From Microbulbifer sp. YPW1 (GTDB lineage: Bacteria; Pseudomonadota; Gammaproteobacteria; Pseudomonadales; Cellvibrionaceae): a stretch of DNA of 64,000 nt. This document shows positions 10,386 to 19,819 of this stretch, piece after piece. The stretch spans positions 3,732,001 through 3,796,000 of the forward strand of contig NZ_CP055157.1 of the NCBI RefSeq assembly GCF_013367775.1, given 5' to 3'. The notes beneath the pieces are model-generated. The model saw only the letters and a program-made list of their open reading frames with translations, had not been told where the DNA came from and made no database searches. The position numbers and the translations under genes are program-made. How positions within the stretch are numbered: position 1 is the stretch's first letter; the number at the start of each line of letters is the position of its first letter.

Positions 10386-10725
10386 GGGTACCCCATTGTT
10401 CTTAGAGCTACTTGGCATTCGAGTTCTTGGGAAAAGATTTCTGCGCGCGGGCGCAGAAAGTCGAGTCTTATAGCACGCCACTGGACGCCAACGCGCGCCA
10501 GCTTGTCCCGCGATTGGAGCAGCTCGTCGCGGGTTAGTGGAAAGTGCTGATCGTTTGAATTTTTTGGGATTTACTTCTGCAGGAGCCGCTTTCGAAAACG
10601 TATAATCCCGCTCCATGTTGGGGCTCGGAGATGTGATATCGGCATTTTGTGGGGCAATAATAGGTAAGGGCGGCGTGCTTGCAGCCGGAAAAGAGTTAAG
10701 TGTGTGCTACGGGTAAGTATTAATG

Positions 10726-10755
10726 AAAAAGGGCGCAATCGAAATTGCGCCCTTT
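10726..10755 (-). terminator. Rho-independent terminator of the porin gene
   Basis: Stem gggcgcaat / attgcgccc with a cgaa loop and flanking A and T runs, about 20 bases past the porin stop codon. Confidence 0.85.
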
Positions 10756-10772
10756 GTTGATTTGAATTCTGC

Positions 10773-11705
10773 TTAGAACTTGAATTCAGTACCGATGCCG
10801 AAGTAGCTGCGCTCGTAGTCGTTCGCTGCAGTTTCATCGGTGTAAAAGGTAAATACCTTGGCGGCTTTGGACAGTTTGTAGTCCAGGCCGAGGCTGAAAG
10901 TTTCACCATCGGCTTTGACAATGTCAGACTGGCCGTATTGAGCCTTTGCGGTCCACTGGTTGATCTTGTAGGCCACGGACGTCATCCAGCCATCCTGCTT
11001 GCTGTTGTCTGCCTTTTCCTGTTCTTCGAACAGGCCGCCAACTTGTAGGTTGCCAAAGTTGTACTGGGCTACCAGGCGATTTACTTGCCAGTCATTCGCC
11101 TCCACACTCTGGTCGAAGGCGTAGGCCAGGTAAACGCCGTTTTGATCGTAGGCGAGTGATACGGAAGTGCCATTATCGCGGGTGTCGATCTGGTTGCCCA
11201 CGTCATCGAAGATTTCCGCTTCCTTGTTGCTGATATAGGCAGCGGCGACTGTAAAACCCGCGAAAGTGGGTGTGGTGTACTGCAGGTTGTTGGATTCGCG
11301 GTTATCACTTTTGGTGATAAGGCTTTTGATGTCACCCTCGAGGTCATTAAACAGGTCGACTTTTTTCTGGGCGATTTTCAGCGGGGTATCGAACTTGCCA
11401 CCGATCACCTGTCCGAACCCGCCCTCAAGTCCCGCGTAAATATTGCGCTGGGTAAAGGTGTCACCTTCACCGTCGATATTTACCTGGTACTCCATTTTGT
11501 AAATGCCCTTGATGCCGCTGTCCAGGGGCAGGTCGCCTTTCACGCCCACGCGCGATGCGTTGCTTTTTACATCCGTTGTCGCACCATCACCCTCGTCATT
11601 GGACTGGAATGAGGTGTTCGCCTTGCCGTAAAAGGTTAGTACTTCTGCATCTGCAAAAGTAGGTAGCGCCGCTGCCAGTGCCAGGGTAATTGCAGTCTTT
11701 TTCAT
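10773..11705 (-). CDS. Gram-negative outer-membrane porin
   Basis: 310 residues with a signal peptide (KKTAITLALAAALPTFADA). The mature N-terminus EVLTFYGKANTSFQ and the terminal phenylalanine (FGIGTEFKF) are the hallmarks of OmpC/porin-4 type trimeric porins. The alternating strands and tyrosine/glycine content fit a 16-stranded barrel. It allows passive entry of small solutes. It is a single gene with its own terminator. The long upstream region shared with comEC probably holds its promoter. Substrate selectivity cannot be read from sequence. Confidence 0.9.
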   Translation of the reverse strand: MKKTAITLALAAALPTFADAEVLTFYGKANTSFQSNDEGDGATTDVKSNASRVGVKGDLPLDSGIKGIYKMEYQVNIDGEGDTFTQRNIYAGLEGGFGQVIGGKFDTPLKIAQKKVDLFNDLEGDIKSLITKSDNRESNNLQYTTPTFAGFTVAAAYISNKEAEIFDDVGNQIDTRDNGTSVSLAYDQNGVYLAYAFDQSVEANDWQVNRLVAQYNFGNLQVGGLFEEQEKADNSKQDGWMTSVAYKINQWTAKAQYGQSDIVKADGETFSLGLDYKLSKAAKVFTFYTDETAANDYERSYFGIGTEFKF

Positions 11706-12010
11706 GGTTGGTCTCTGAATGTAAAAAGAGAATGCCGTTGTTTGATGCTGCGCATTTTGCTGCTCATTTGTTACAACCGTGTGAAACGTGAATGTTTTCT
11801 TAATGTTTTATGACCTGTCGGTTTCAGGTGGAATGGCAGGGTGTCAAGAATGGAAGTAATGGCATGTGGTCGGAGGGCTGAGCCGGTGGGTTTCGTGACT
11901 TGAGCTCGGTAGTCTGGTCTTATCTAATCGGGGTTAAGAAGGGATGTGTTCGGGGCGCGTGACAGCCATATGTGGCGCGAACCAGATACGGATAGCTAAG
12001 GAAAGCTGTT
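11706..12010. other. Divergent intergenic region, porin / comEC
   Basis: About 300 bases between the divergent porin and comEC starts. The porin side is AT-rich (around 11750-11820) and is the natural place for its promoter. I see no convincing operator, RNA gene or short coding region here. Confidence 0.5.
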
Positions 12011-14596
12011 ATGGGGTGGAGGGAAATTACCCTGGCGAGGACCCCGTCACTGGTGACTGGAATCTGGTCGCTGGCGGCGGGTATTGGCCAGGTGGCGTTG
12101 TGGCCCGAGTTGCCGGGCAACGTGGAGAGTGCGGGCTTGCTATTGATGGGCGTCATCGCGCTGACTGCACTACTGCTGGTATCTTCCCGTCCTGCCAGTG
12201 GCAATGCGCGCTGGCTTATCTGGTCGGTGATATTGCCTTTCGTGTTCGGCGCCTGTTGGGCGCTGTACAGTAACCATGACGTCCTGAAGCGGCGCCTGCC
12301 AGATGCGCTCCATGGAACCGATCATCGCATCACTATTGAGGTGAGTTCCCTGCCGCAGTTGTCACCCGCGGTTTCTCGTTTTGGATCCAATTTCCACCTC
12401 TCGACTGGCCATAAAGATGCCCGGTTTACCGCTCGGGTTATCCACGGGGATAACCCTGCGTTTCTCGGGCAGGCTATGCGTCTGAGCTGGTATCGCATCG
12501 CCCCCGGATTGGCCCGCGACCTGACTGCGGGAAGCCGTTGGAAATTGGTCGTCCGTCTTAAACAACCCCGCGGTAGTCTCAATCCCCACACTTTTGACTA
12601 TGAAGCCTGGTTGTTACAGCGCGGTATCTACGCGACTGGCTACGTGCGTGACAGGGATGACGTGCCTCAATTCATTGCTGCCGGTGACGGCATGGATGCG
12701 TTGCGGGAGCGTGTCCGCGACCGGATCTCTCGCGTATCACCCGGGAACTCTGGGTTGCACCAGCAGGCACTGATTCGGGCCCTGTTGCTGGGGGATAAGG
12801 GCGATGTAGATGCGCGCACTCGGGATTTGCTGCGCAGAACGGGCACCGCGCATTTGCTGGCTATCTCCGGACTGCATGTGGGGATGGTGTCCGGGATATT
12901 CCTGCTATTGGGCGGGCTACTGGGTCGCCTCTTTGGGTTGTTCAAAAAGGGCAATCCGTTATTTTGGTCAGGCGGAGCCGCCTTGATTGCGGCGTTGGCA
13001 TATACGCTGTTGAGTGGTGCTCCGTTGTCTGCACAGCGGGCTCTGATGATGACGTTTGTGGTGATCATCGCCCTGGTTCACCGCAGAAGGTTCGGAGGTG
13101 GCCTGGCACTCGGGCTGGCTCTCGCGTCTGTACTACTGTTGCAGCCGTTAGCCGTGCTCGACGCGGGATTCTGGCTGTCATTTGTCGCAGTGGGGGCTTT
13201 GTTGTTGCGTTTTCGCGGGCGAACTGCGCGCGTGGAGAAAGGGGCAGAGGAGGGGCCTGCGGGTAACGGGATACCCGGCACTCGATGGAGTCAGCGCCTG
13301 CGTAGCCTCACGATAGCGTGCGGTACTGCGATACAGAGTCAGTGGGCCATCCTTATCGGCCTGTTATTGCCTTCAATACTGATTTTCTCCGGGGTGAGCG
13401 CCAGCGGCCTGCTGTTGAATCTGGTGGCCATTCCGTGGGTCGGTCTTCTTATCTTGCCTCTGGTGTTTCTGGGGGCAGCATTTCCCGGGGCGCCAGGCCA
13501 GTTTCTTTGGTGGCTCGCGGATATCCAGTTGTCATGTCTGTTGGACTTTCTGGCTTATGCAGATGGTCGCTTGCCTGGATGGCAGTCGCTACCGCTTCCC
13601 CCGATTGCAGTGCTTGCTCTCGCCGTCATCTCCTGTTTCGTATTGCTTTTACCGCACGGGTTTCCCGGGCGCGGGTTGGCATGGTGTCTTGTCCCAGTCG
13701 TGTTCGCGAGCTTGTTGCCGGGCGGTTGGCAGAGACCGGCAGAGCCGTTTCTCGAGGTCACTGTACTGGACGTGGGGCAGGGGCTTTCCGTGGTTGCTGC
13801 CACCGATGGCCACCGAATTTTGTTTGATACTGGGGCCGGCAGCGACAGCGGCTGGGATGCGGGGAACAGTATCGTGGCCCCATATCTGATGGCCGAATAT
13901 GGGACGCAGCTTGATTTACTGGCGGTGAGTCATGGCGACCGCGACCACGCCGGCGGCGTGGGCGGCGTACTTGCGCAGATGGAAGTCGGTGCACTTGCAG
14001 CTCCGGGACGCCTTGGCGAGCGGCTTGGAAGGGGTGGTGTCGACACGGTCGGCGGACTGCCGGCGCCTGCACGCCATTTTCCCTGTCTTGCCGGGAAGGA
14101 GGATGTTTTGGGAGAGCTGAAGGTGCAGTGGCTGTGGCCGGAGTCGGACGGTGTGGATGGCGAAGAAAACGACCACAGCTGTGTGGCGTTGCTTGTCTGG
14201 CGGGGGATACGGGTTCTGTTGACCGGGGATATATCCGATGAAGTCGAGCGCCGGCTGAAGGTCGCCTATCCGGAGTTCGAGCCGGTAGACCTGTTGGTCG
14301 CACCCCACCACGGGTCGCGCTCCTCTTCTTCAAGTGCACTCATTCGGTGGGCGCCTCCGGGCGCGGTGGTGTTTAGCGCCGGATATCGGCATCACTTCGG
14401 CCATCCCCATCCGGATGTGGTTGCACGCTATCGCAAAGCTGGCGCCAGCCTGTTCAATACCGCAATGACTGGTGCGGTCACATTGTCCTGGAGCGGCGGA
14501 GACACCGAACCGCGGGTGCGTTGCGCGCGAAATGCGCCCCGATTCTGGCTTGCAGAGGTCCCTTTGTGTGCTGGCGGTGATGCCAGTGTGCGTTGA
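12011..14596 (+). CDS. comEC: ComEC/Rec2 DNA uptake channel
   Basis: 861 residues. The first third has several membrane helices and a soluble loop (DUF4131-like). The ComEC competence domain follows with many membrane segments, including LRRTGTAHLLAISGLHVGM, a strong family signature. The C-terminal metallo-beta-lactamase domain has HGDRDHAGG near residue 640 and PHHGSRSSSS near 763. The family moves single-stranded DNA across the inner membrane during natural transformation, and the C-terminal domain is proposed to degrade one strand. The position ahead of exbB-exbD-msbA is conserved in relatives, except that two extra genes intervene here. Confidence 0.95.
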   Translation: MGWREITLARTPSLVTGIWSLAAGIGQVALWPELPGNVESAGLLLMGVIALTALLLVSSRPASGNARWLIWSVILPFVFGACWALYSNHDVLKRRLPDALHGTDHRITIEVSSLPQLSPAVSRFGSNFHLSTGHKDARFTARVIHGDNPAFLGQAMRLSWYRIAPGLARDLTAGSRWKLVVRLKQPRGSLNPHTFDYEAWLLQRGIYATGYVRDRDDVPQFIAAGDGMDALRERVRDRISRVSPGNSGLHQQALIRALLLGDKGDVDARTRDLLRRTGTAHLLAISGLHVGMVSGIFLLLGGLLGRLFGLFKKGNPLFWSGGAALIAALAYTLLSGAPLSAQRALMMTFVVIIALVHRRRFGGGLALGLALASVLLLQPLAVLDAGFWLSFVAVGALLLRFRGRTARVEKGAEEGPAGNGIPGTRWSQRLRSLTIACGTAIQSQWAILIGLLLPSILIFSGVSASGLLLNLVAIPWVGLLILPLVFLGAAFPGAPGQFLWWLADIQLSCLLDFLAYADGRLPGWQSLPLPPIAVLALAVISCFVLLLPHGFPGRGLAWCLVPVVFASLLPGGWQRPAEPFLEVTVLDVGQGLSVVAATDGHRILFDTGAGSDSGWDAGNSIVAPYLMAEYGTQLDLLAVSHGDRDHAGGVGGVLAQMEVGALAAPGRLGERLGRGGVDTVGGLPAPARHFPCLAGKEDVLGELKVQWLWPESDGVDGEENDHSCVALLVWRGIRVLLTGDISDEVERRLKVAYPEFEPVDLLVAPHHGSRSSSSSALIRWAPPGAVVFSAGYRHHFGHPHPDVVARYRKAGASLFNTAMTGAVTLSWSGGDTEPRVRCARNAPRFWLAEVPLCAGGDASVR

Positions 14597-14764
14597 GGCA
14601 CATGCCCCCTGAGTACTACCGTGCAACGCGGAGGCGCGCGGTTCCATATTGCGGCCGTCGGCGTACCAATTGGTAGCGGGATGAGAGCTTGGTCGCAGTT
14701 TTGGGGTGGGGCGTGGTGTTACCGTGCAGGCCAGTTTCAGCAAGATGATGTACTGGTTAATTTC

Positions 14765-15592
14765 ATGAAGATTAAACCGATTGCTGGCGCGGCTATGTTC
14801 GCCGCCGGCTTATTCACTTCTACCGGGCTCCTGGCAGAGCAGTGGAAGTACTCTCTGGGTACTGATATCAGCAGCGGTGACTACGGGAACAGTCAGGAAA
14901 CCGACATTGTTTCGACCCCGTTTACCGTCAGCTATTCGCCAAATACCAGCTGGACGTTCAAGGCGTCCCTGCCGTGGACGCAGATCGAAGGCCCCGGCGG
15001 GGTTGTGCCGGGTGGCGACGGCGGATTCGTCGTGGGGCCCGGAAATGGCAATGGCCAGGGCAATGGCAACAACCCCGGCAGCGAGCCAGATACCGTAATT
15101 ACCAGTGAATCTGGCATCGGCGATCTCTGGCTGACCGGCACCTACAGTCTTGAACCTGTAGCCCAGCGTTACTTTGTGGACCTGTCTGCCAAGTACAAGG
15201 TACCGGTGGCCGACGAGGCCAAGGGTCTTGGCACCGGTGAAGCGGATTTCACCCTGCAGACAGAAGTGTTCACTGTGGTGGACAACTTCACCCCATTCGT
15301 CACCCTGGCCAAGAAATTCAAGGGCGACCTTCCAGAGGTTGAACTGCGTAATGTCTGGTACGCCTCTGTGGGCAGTGGCTATCGCCTGGATGAGGTGTCC
15401 AGTATCGGCGCCTCTCTCGACTACCAGCAGGCCGCCGTTGAGGGTAATGATCCGCAGACCGAGATTTTCGGCTATTACAGTCACAAGGTCAGCGCTCAGT
15501 GGAGCGGCATGCTTTACGGCTATATCGGACTGGCGGACGGCAGTCCCGACCAGGGGTTTGGGGTGCAGGTCAGCTATCGACCAGCCAACTGA
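14765..15592 (+). CDS. Exported outer-membrane beta-barrel-like protein, unknown function
   Basis: The start is placed at the ATG at 14765, which opens a signal peptide (KIKPIAGAAMFAAGLF ... LLA-EQ); the reading frame is open further upstream but without a signal. The 275-residue product has alternating hydrophobic strands, a Gly/Asn-rich loop near residues 80-105 (GNGNGQGNGNN), and ends in VSYRPAN. It resembles outer-membrane barrel proteins of the putative transporter type, but I do not recognise the family. It precedes another exported unknown protein by 76 bases, so the two may be co-transcribed. Confidence 0.7.
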   Translation: MKIKPIAGAAMFAAGLFTSTGLLAEQWKYSLGTDISSGDYGNSQETDIVSTPFTVSYSPNTSWTFKASLPWTQIEGPGGVVPGGDGGFVVGPGNGNGQGNGNNPGSEPDTVITSESGIGDLWLTGTYSLEPVAQRYFVDLSAKYKVPVADEAKGLGTGEADFTLQTEVFTVVDNFTPFVTLAKKFKGDLPEVELRNVWYASVGSGYRLDEVSSIGASLDYQQAAVEGNDPQTEIFGYYSHKVSAQWSGMLYGYIGLADGSPDQGFGVQVSYRPAN

Positions 15593-15668
15593 TTAATACT
15601 TTTCCCTCTGCGATTCCCGCTTGGCTGTTGAAATAGTGGGAGCCAGAAACACTCAGGAGAAAACAGTG

Positions 15669-16460
15669 ATGAAGATTCCATTCAAGTCTACTGCAATGGC
15701 TGCAGCTCTGGCTGGGCTGGTTAGCGTCCCGCTGGTATGGGCCGACGAAGACATGCCTGACACGGATACCGATACCGTCGAAGTCGTTGAAATTGCGGAA
15801 ACGGTTCCCGGTGAGCGCATTGCAGGCTATTTCAGTGAATTTTTTGGTGAGGAATCCTCCAGTGTGGTGGCCGGACTTCGAGACGGCAGCATTCAGTATG
15901 TCGAGCCGCTTCCGGAAGGTGAAGAAGTTGCGACTGATACCGAAACAGACACAACCGAAACCGATGGAACCGAAGTTGATGCCCCCGAAGTAGAAGATGG
16001 TGGCGAGCCCGGCAACGGCATGGGTTACGGCAACGTGCTGATCACCATGGCACTGGCCGAACAATTGGCCGGACTGTCCGCGGCTGAAGCGCTCGAGGGC
16101 GAGGAGGGCATGACGGCCCACGAATCCCTGAACGAAATCCTGCGTATGCGCCAGGTAGATGGCATGGGCTGGGGCCAGATTGCCCGTGAGCTGGGCGTCA
16201 ACCTTGGCGAAGTAGTCAGCGGTATTCGCTCCAATCGTCCGGATATGACCGAAAAGCTGGCCCGTCGCGACGAGCGTGCGGCAGCGCGCTCCGAGGCGCG
16301 TGCCGAGCGTGAACTGGCCCGTGCAGACAAGGTGGCCAAGGTCGAAAAGGCGGAGCGCGTTGCGAAGCTGGACCGTCCGGAAAGACCGGTTCGCCCGGAA
16401 AAGGCCGAGAAGCCTGAGCGCCCGGAAAAGCCGGCGCGTCCTGAGCGCCCGGGGCGCTAA
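15669..16460 (+). CDS. Exported protein with acidic middle and basic Pro/Glu/Lys/Arg repeat tail
   Basis: The start is placed at the ATG at 15669, eight bases after AGGAG, which opens a signal peptide ending VWA-DE. The 263-residue product has four parts: an acidic, Thr/Asp/Glu-rich linker (about 30-115), a Gly-Asn turn, a helical segment with MGWGQIARELGVNLGEVVSG (about 155-185) that looks like a small helix-turn-helix-type fold, and a long basic coiled region ending in repeats of the type RPEKPERPEKPARPERP. I cannot name the family. The low-complexity tail suggests cell-wall, membrane-surface or nucleic-acid contact. A terminator follows 50 bases later. Confidence 0.7.
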   Translation: MKIPFKSTAMAAALAGLVSVPLVWADEDMPDTDTDTVEVVEIAETVPGERIAGYFSEFFGEESSSVVAGLRDGSIQYVEPLPEGEEVATDTETDTTETDGTEVDAPEVEDGGEPGNGMGYGNVLITMALAEQLAGLSAAEALEGEEGMTAHESLNEILRMRQVDGMGWGQIARELGVNLGEVVSGIRSNRPDMTEKLARRDERAAARSEARAERELARADKVAKVEKAERVAKLDRPERPVRPEKAEKPERPEKPARPERPGR

Positions 16461-16510
16461 GCAGCGGTTAGCCGCAAGCTGATTGGCCCCTCACAATGAG
16501 AGGCCGCCAG

Positions 16511-16537
16511 AAAAAGCCGCCTTCGGGCGGCTTTTTT
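16511..16537 (+). terminator. Rho-independent terminator
   Basis: Stem gccgcc / ggcggc with a ttcg loop, A run before and six T after. It closes the pair of exported-protein genes and separates them from exbB. Confidence 0.9.
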
Positions 16538-16759
16538 GTTTTGGTGCAGGGGAGTGAACGCAATGACCGTCTAGCCATTCGCGCAGGATCTGGCGGCCAT
16601 CGCCCGCAAGCAGGCCAGATTGCGGCCACGTGCAACTTCGTTCACAGAGATAAAATTCATACCACTCAAGCACTTAGCCATCTGGTTGAGCTGTGGTAGA
16701 GTCTCCGACTTAGCTTGAACCCATAACAAAACCCTTCCGCAGTCTGGGGCGTATAAAAA

Positions 16760-17383
16760 GTGTTAGAGATTATCAAGTCTGGCGGCTGGCTGATGCTGCC
16801 TATCCTGCTCTGTTCCGTAGCTGTTATTGCGATTTTCATCGAGCGTTTGTGGACGCTCAACGAGCGCAAGATCGCCCCGCGTGCGCTGCTGGGTGAAGTC
16901 TGGAGTTCGCTAAAGAACAACCAGCTGACCACGGAAAAGATTAAGGCCCTGCGCGACTCCAGCCAGCTGGGGCGCATTTTTGCCGCGGGTCTCGCCAATT
17001 CCAAGCATGGCCGTGAGGTGATGAAGGACAGTATCGAAGAGGCTGCCAGTCAGGTGGTGCACGAGCTGGAACGCTTCCTGAATGTGCTGGGTACCATTGC
17101 CGCTGTGGCGCCGTTGATCGGCCTGCTTGGCACCGTGGTGGGCATGATTCAGGTATTTACTGCCATTATGTTGGAAGGCACCGGCAATGCGGGTGTACTG
17201 GCCGGGGGGATCTCCCAGGCTCTGATCACCACCGCCGCGGGCCTGAGCGTGGCTATCCCGGCGCTGATGGCACATCGATACTTCCAGCGCCGCGTGGATT
17301 CCATTGTGGTGACCATGGAGCAGGAGGCCGTCAAACTGGTGGATGCCCTGCATAGTGACCGCCGTATCGAAGCAGCAGCCTGA
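16760..17383 (+). CDS. exbB: MotA/TolQ/ExbB proton channel family protein
   Basis: 207 residues from a GTG start at 16760. Three membrane segments are visible: near residues 10-28 (LMLPILLCSVAVIAIFIERL), about 105-130 with the pore-lining signature APLIGLLGTVVGMI, and about 145-175. Together with the ExbD-like product that follows, it would form an inner-membrane motor using proton flow. Classical ExbB energises TonB. This copy sits in the comEC-msbA-lpxK cluster as in Pseudomonas-type genomes, so its link to TonB or to LPS transport is not settled. No strong ribosome binding site precedes the GTG. Confidence 0.88.
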   Translation: MLEIIKSGGWLMLPILLCSVAVIAIFIERLWTLNERKIAPRALLGEVWSSLKNNQLTTEKIKALRDSSQLGRIFAAGLANSKHGREVMKDSIEEAASQVVHELERFLNVLGTIAAVAPLIGLLGTVVGMIQVFTAIMLEGTGNAGVLAGGISQALITTAAGLSVAIPALMAHRYFQRRVDSIVVTMEQEAVKLVDALHSDRRIEAAA

Positions 17384-17412
17384 GCGCTCAATCACAGATT
17401 CAGGAGCGCTTG

Positions 17413-17832
17413 ATGCAATTCCGTCGCCAGAATACAGAGCAGGATGGGGTGAACCTCACGCCATTGATCGATGTGGTGTTCCTGCTGCTGATCTTTTTTA
17501 TGGTTTCCACCACCTTTACCAAAGAGAGCCATCTTGAGCTCAATCTTCCGGAGGCTTCGGGCCCACAGGCGGAGAGTCCCCCCTCAACCATTGAGGTACT
17601 CATCAATGCCGATGGCTCATATTCGGTGGATGGCCGAGCGCTGATCAACAAGAAGCTCGCCACGCTCAAATCTGCACTGTCGGAAGTGTCCGGTGGCGAG
17701 TACAATCGCCCGCTGATCATTACCGCAGACGCCACCGCGCAACATCAAGCGGTGGTTCGTGCCATGGATGCCGCGGGTCAGCTGGGATTTGTTCATCTCA
17801 GCATCACTACCCGGCAGCCGGACGAACAGTAA
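17413..17832 (+). CDS. exbD: ExbD/TolR family biopolymer transport protein
   Basis: 139 residues from the ATG at 17413, six bases after CAGGAG; a TTG lies one codon upstream. One N-terminal membrane helix carries the conserved aspartate (LTPLIDVVFLLLIFFMVS). The rest is a periplasmic domain. It begins 29 bases after exbB, and the pair would form one complex. A hairpin separates it from msbA. Confidence 0.92.
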   Translation: MQFRRQNTEQDGVNLTPLIDVVFLLLIFFMVSTTFTKESHLELNLPEASGPQAESPPSTIEVLINADGSYSVDGRALINKKLATLKSALSEVSGGEYNRPLIITADATAQHQAVVRAMDAAGQLGFVHLSITTRQPDEQ

Positions 17833-17853
17833 TCTATAAAGTGTTGAACCGCT

Positions 17854-17875
17854 GGATACGGCGTGTGCCGTATCC
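17854..17875. other. Perfect stem-loop between exbD and msbA
   Basis: ggatacggc, loop gtgt, gccgtatcc: a nine-base-pair perfect stem with no T run. Lacking the T run, it is more likely an RNA-processing or attenuation element than a terminator. Confidence 0.6.
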
Positions 17876-17943
17876 ACGATATGCCCGCAGTGGCCTTGCT
17901 GTTGCGGGTGGTCTCTTGCGGAGAACACGCTGCCAAGATATTT

Positions 17944-19785
17944 ATGGATAAATCCCCCCAACCGGTGCTGAAGCCCCGGGACGGCGCCAGAACCTATCGT
18001 CGCCTACTTTCCTACGCTGTACCTCAGTGGCCGCTGTTTGTTGTCGCGGTGCTTGGATTCCTGCTGTTTTCCAGCATGGAAGTGGTGCTGATTGCCGTCA
18101 CTGAGCTATTGCTGGACGCCGTCGGTGCCGGTATCGAGCAGGGACGAGGCTTCCTGTCGAAGTATGTCGCCGGTTTTTTCCCCGGTGGGAACATGCCCCA
18201 GGAGACTGCCCGCTGGCTGGTGCCGTCGGCGATGCTGATCATCATCATGCTGCGCGCTGTGGGCAACTTTGTTGGCAGTTATGGTCTGTCTTATGTTGCA
18301 CGCGCAGTGATTCACCAGTTGCGCACCGAGCTATTCGAGCATATTGGGCAGTTGCCCAGCAGCTATTTTGACCGCTACACCGGTGCTTTCCTGATTTCCA
18401 AGGTCGCCTACAACGTGGAGCAGGTGACCAACTCCATTACCAAGGCGTTGCGCACGCTGATTCGCTCCTCGTTTACGGCCATTGGCCTACTGACTTATCT
18501 GTTACTGGTGAACTGGCAGCTGACCCTGACGTTTTTCCTGTTTGTGCCGATTATCGCCGGCATTGTCAGTATTGTGGGCCGCCGTTTCCGCAAGCTCAGC
18601 CATCGGATCCAGAACACCATGGGTGACGTGACCCATGTGACCCAGGAAGCGATCAACGGCTACGAAGTCGTCCGCATGTACGGTGGCCGAACTTATGAAA
18701 ATGCCCGTTTCGCAGCTGCGAGTAACGCCAACCGACAGCAGTTCATGAAACTGGTAGTGGCGGACAACGCCAGTGTGTCAGTGATCCAGACACTGGTGGG
18801 GCTCGCAACAGCAGTGCTGGTTTGGTTCGCTCTGGCTCCCGGCATGGTCGAGTCGATGACAGCGGGCGTATTTGCTTCCTATATCGGTGCTGCTGCCTCT
18901 CTGGCTAAGCCGATCAGGAACCTCTCCGAGGTCTATGCCGAAATTCAGAAAGGGATCGCCGCGGCGGAAAGTATTTTCGAAGTGTTCGATGCGCCAAAGG
19001 AGCCCACTGGAGGCAACCTGCATCTGCCAAGCCCGGTGACCGGGGAAGTGACTTTCGAACATCTGGGTTTCCGCTATTCGGAAGGCGGCCCGGATGTATT
19101 GAGTGACATCGATTTCTCGGTGCGTGCGGGGCAGACAGTTGCCCTGGTAGGAGCCTCCGGTTCTGGAAAGACCACACTGGTGAGCCTGCTGTCCCGATTT
19201 TACGATCCCACCTCCGGGCGAATTCTGCTGGATGGGGTGGATATTACCGAGGTTCCAGTGGCGGAGTTGCGCGAGCAGATCAGCCTGGTCTCTCAGAACA
19301 TTGTGCTGTTCAACGATACGGTGTATCGCAACATCGCGTACGGCGAGCTCGAGGGCAAGCCGGAGGCGGAAGTCGAGCGGGCGGTAGATCTGGCGCACGC
19401 GCGCGACTTTATCGAAGAGTTGCCAGACGGGCTCAACACGGTGCTCGGGGACAACGCGCAGATTCTTTCCGGTGGCCAGCGTCAGCGGCTGGCTATCGCG
19501 CGGGCGCTGTTAAAGGATTCGCCGGTACTGGTGCTGGATGAGGCGACCTCGGCTCTGGATAACGCCTCCGAACGTCACATTCAGGCGGCGCTCGCGGAGG
19601 TGATGAAAAATCGCACTACGTTTGTGATCGCGCATCGCCTGAGTACCATTGAGAATGCAGATTGCATCCTGGTCATGGATCAGGGGCGTATCGTTGAAAG
19701 TGGCACCCACAGTGAGTTGCTGGAGCGCGGCGGTCGCTACGCGCTGTTACTTCAGCAGCAGTCCGGCGGTGCCATCGGCGGATAG
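17944..19785 (+). CDS. msbA: Lipid A export ATP-binding/permease protein
   Basis: The start is placed at the ATG at 17944, where homology-like sequence begins (MDKSPQPV); an in-frame ATG at 17863 would add 27 unlikely residues. The 613-residue product is a half-size ABC exporter: six membrane helices in residues about 25-320, then the ATPase with Walker A GASGSGKTT (near 402), signature LSGGQRQRL (near 508) and Walker B VLVLDEATSALD. As a dimer it flips lipid A-core from the inner to the outer face of the inner membrane. It lies 34 bases ahead of lpxK, its usual partner. Confidence 0.95.
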   Translation: MDKSPQPVLKPRDGARTYRRLLSYAVPQWPLFVVAVLGFLLFSSMEVVLIAVTELLLDAVGAGIEQGRGFLSKYVAGFFPGGNMPQETARWLVPSAMLIIIMLRAVGNFVGSYGLSYVARAVIHQLRTELFEHIGQLPSSYFDRYTGAFLISKVAYNVEQVTNSITKALRTLIRSSFTAIGLLTYLLLVNWQLTLTFFLFVPIIAGIVSIVGRRFRKLSHRIQNTMGDVTHVTQEAINGYEVVRMYGGRTYENARFAAASNANRQQFMKLVVADNASVSVIQTLVGLATAVLVWFALAPGMVESMTAGVFASYIGAAASLAKPIRNLSEVYAEIQKGIAAAESIFEVFDAPKEPTGGNLHLPSPVTGEVTFEHLGFRYSEGGPDVLSDIDFSVRAGQTVALVGASGSGKTTLVSLLSRFYDPTSGRILLDGVDITEVPVAELREQISLVSQNIVLFNDTVYRNIAYGELEGKPEAEVERAVDLAHARDFIEELPDGLNTVLGDNAQILSGGQRQRLAIARALLKDSPVLVLDEATSALDNASERHIQAALAEVMKNRTTFVIAHRLSTIENADCILVMDQGRIVESGTHSELLERGGRYALLLQQQSGGAIGG

Positions 19786-19819
19786 AAAATTCGAAACGGG
19801 GATAGGAGCGCATCGCGCA

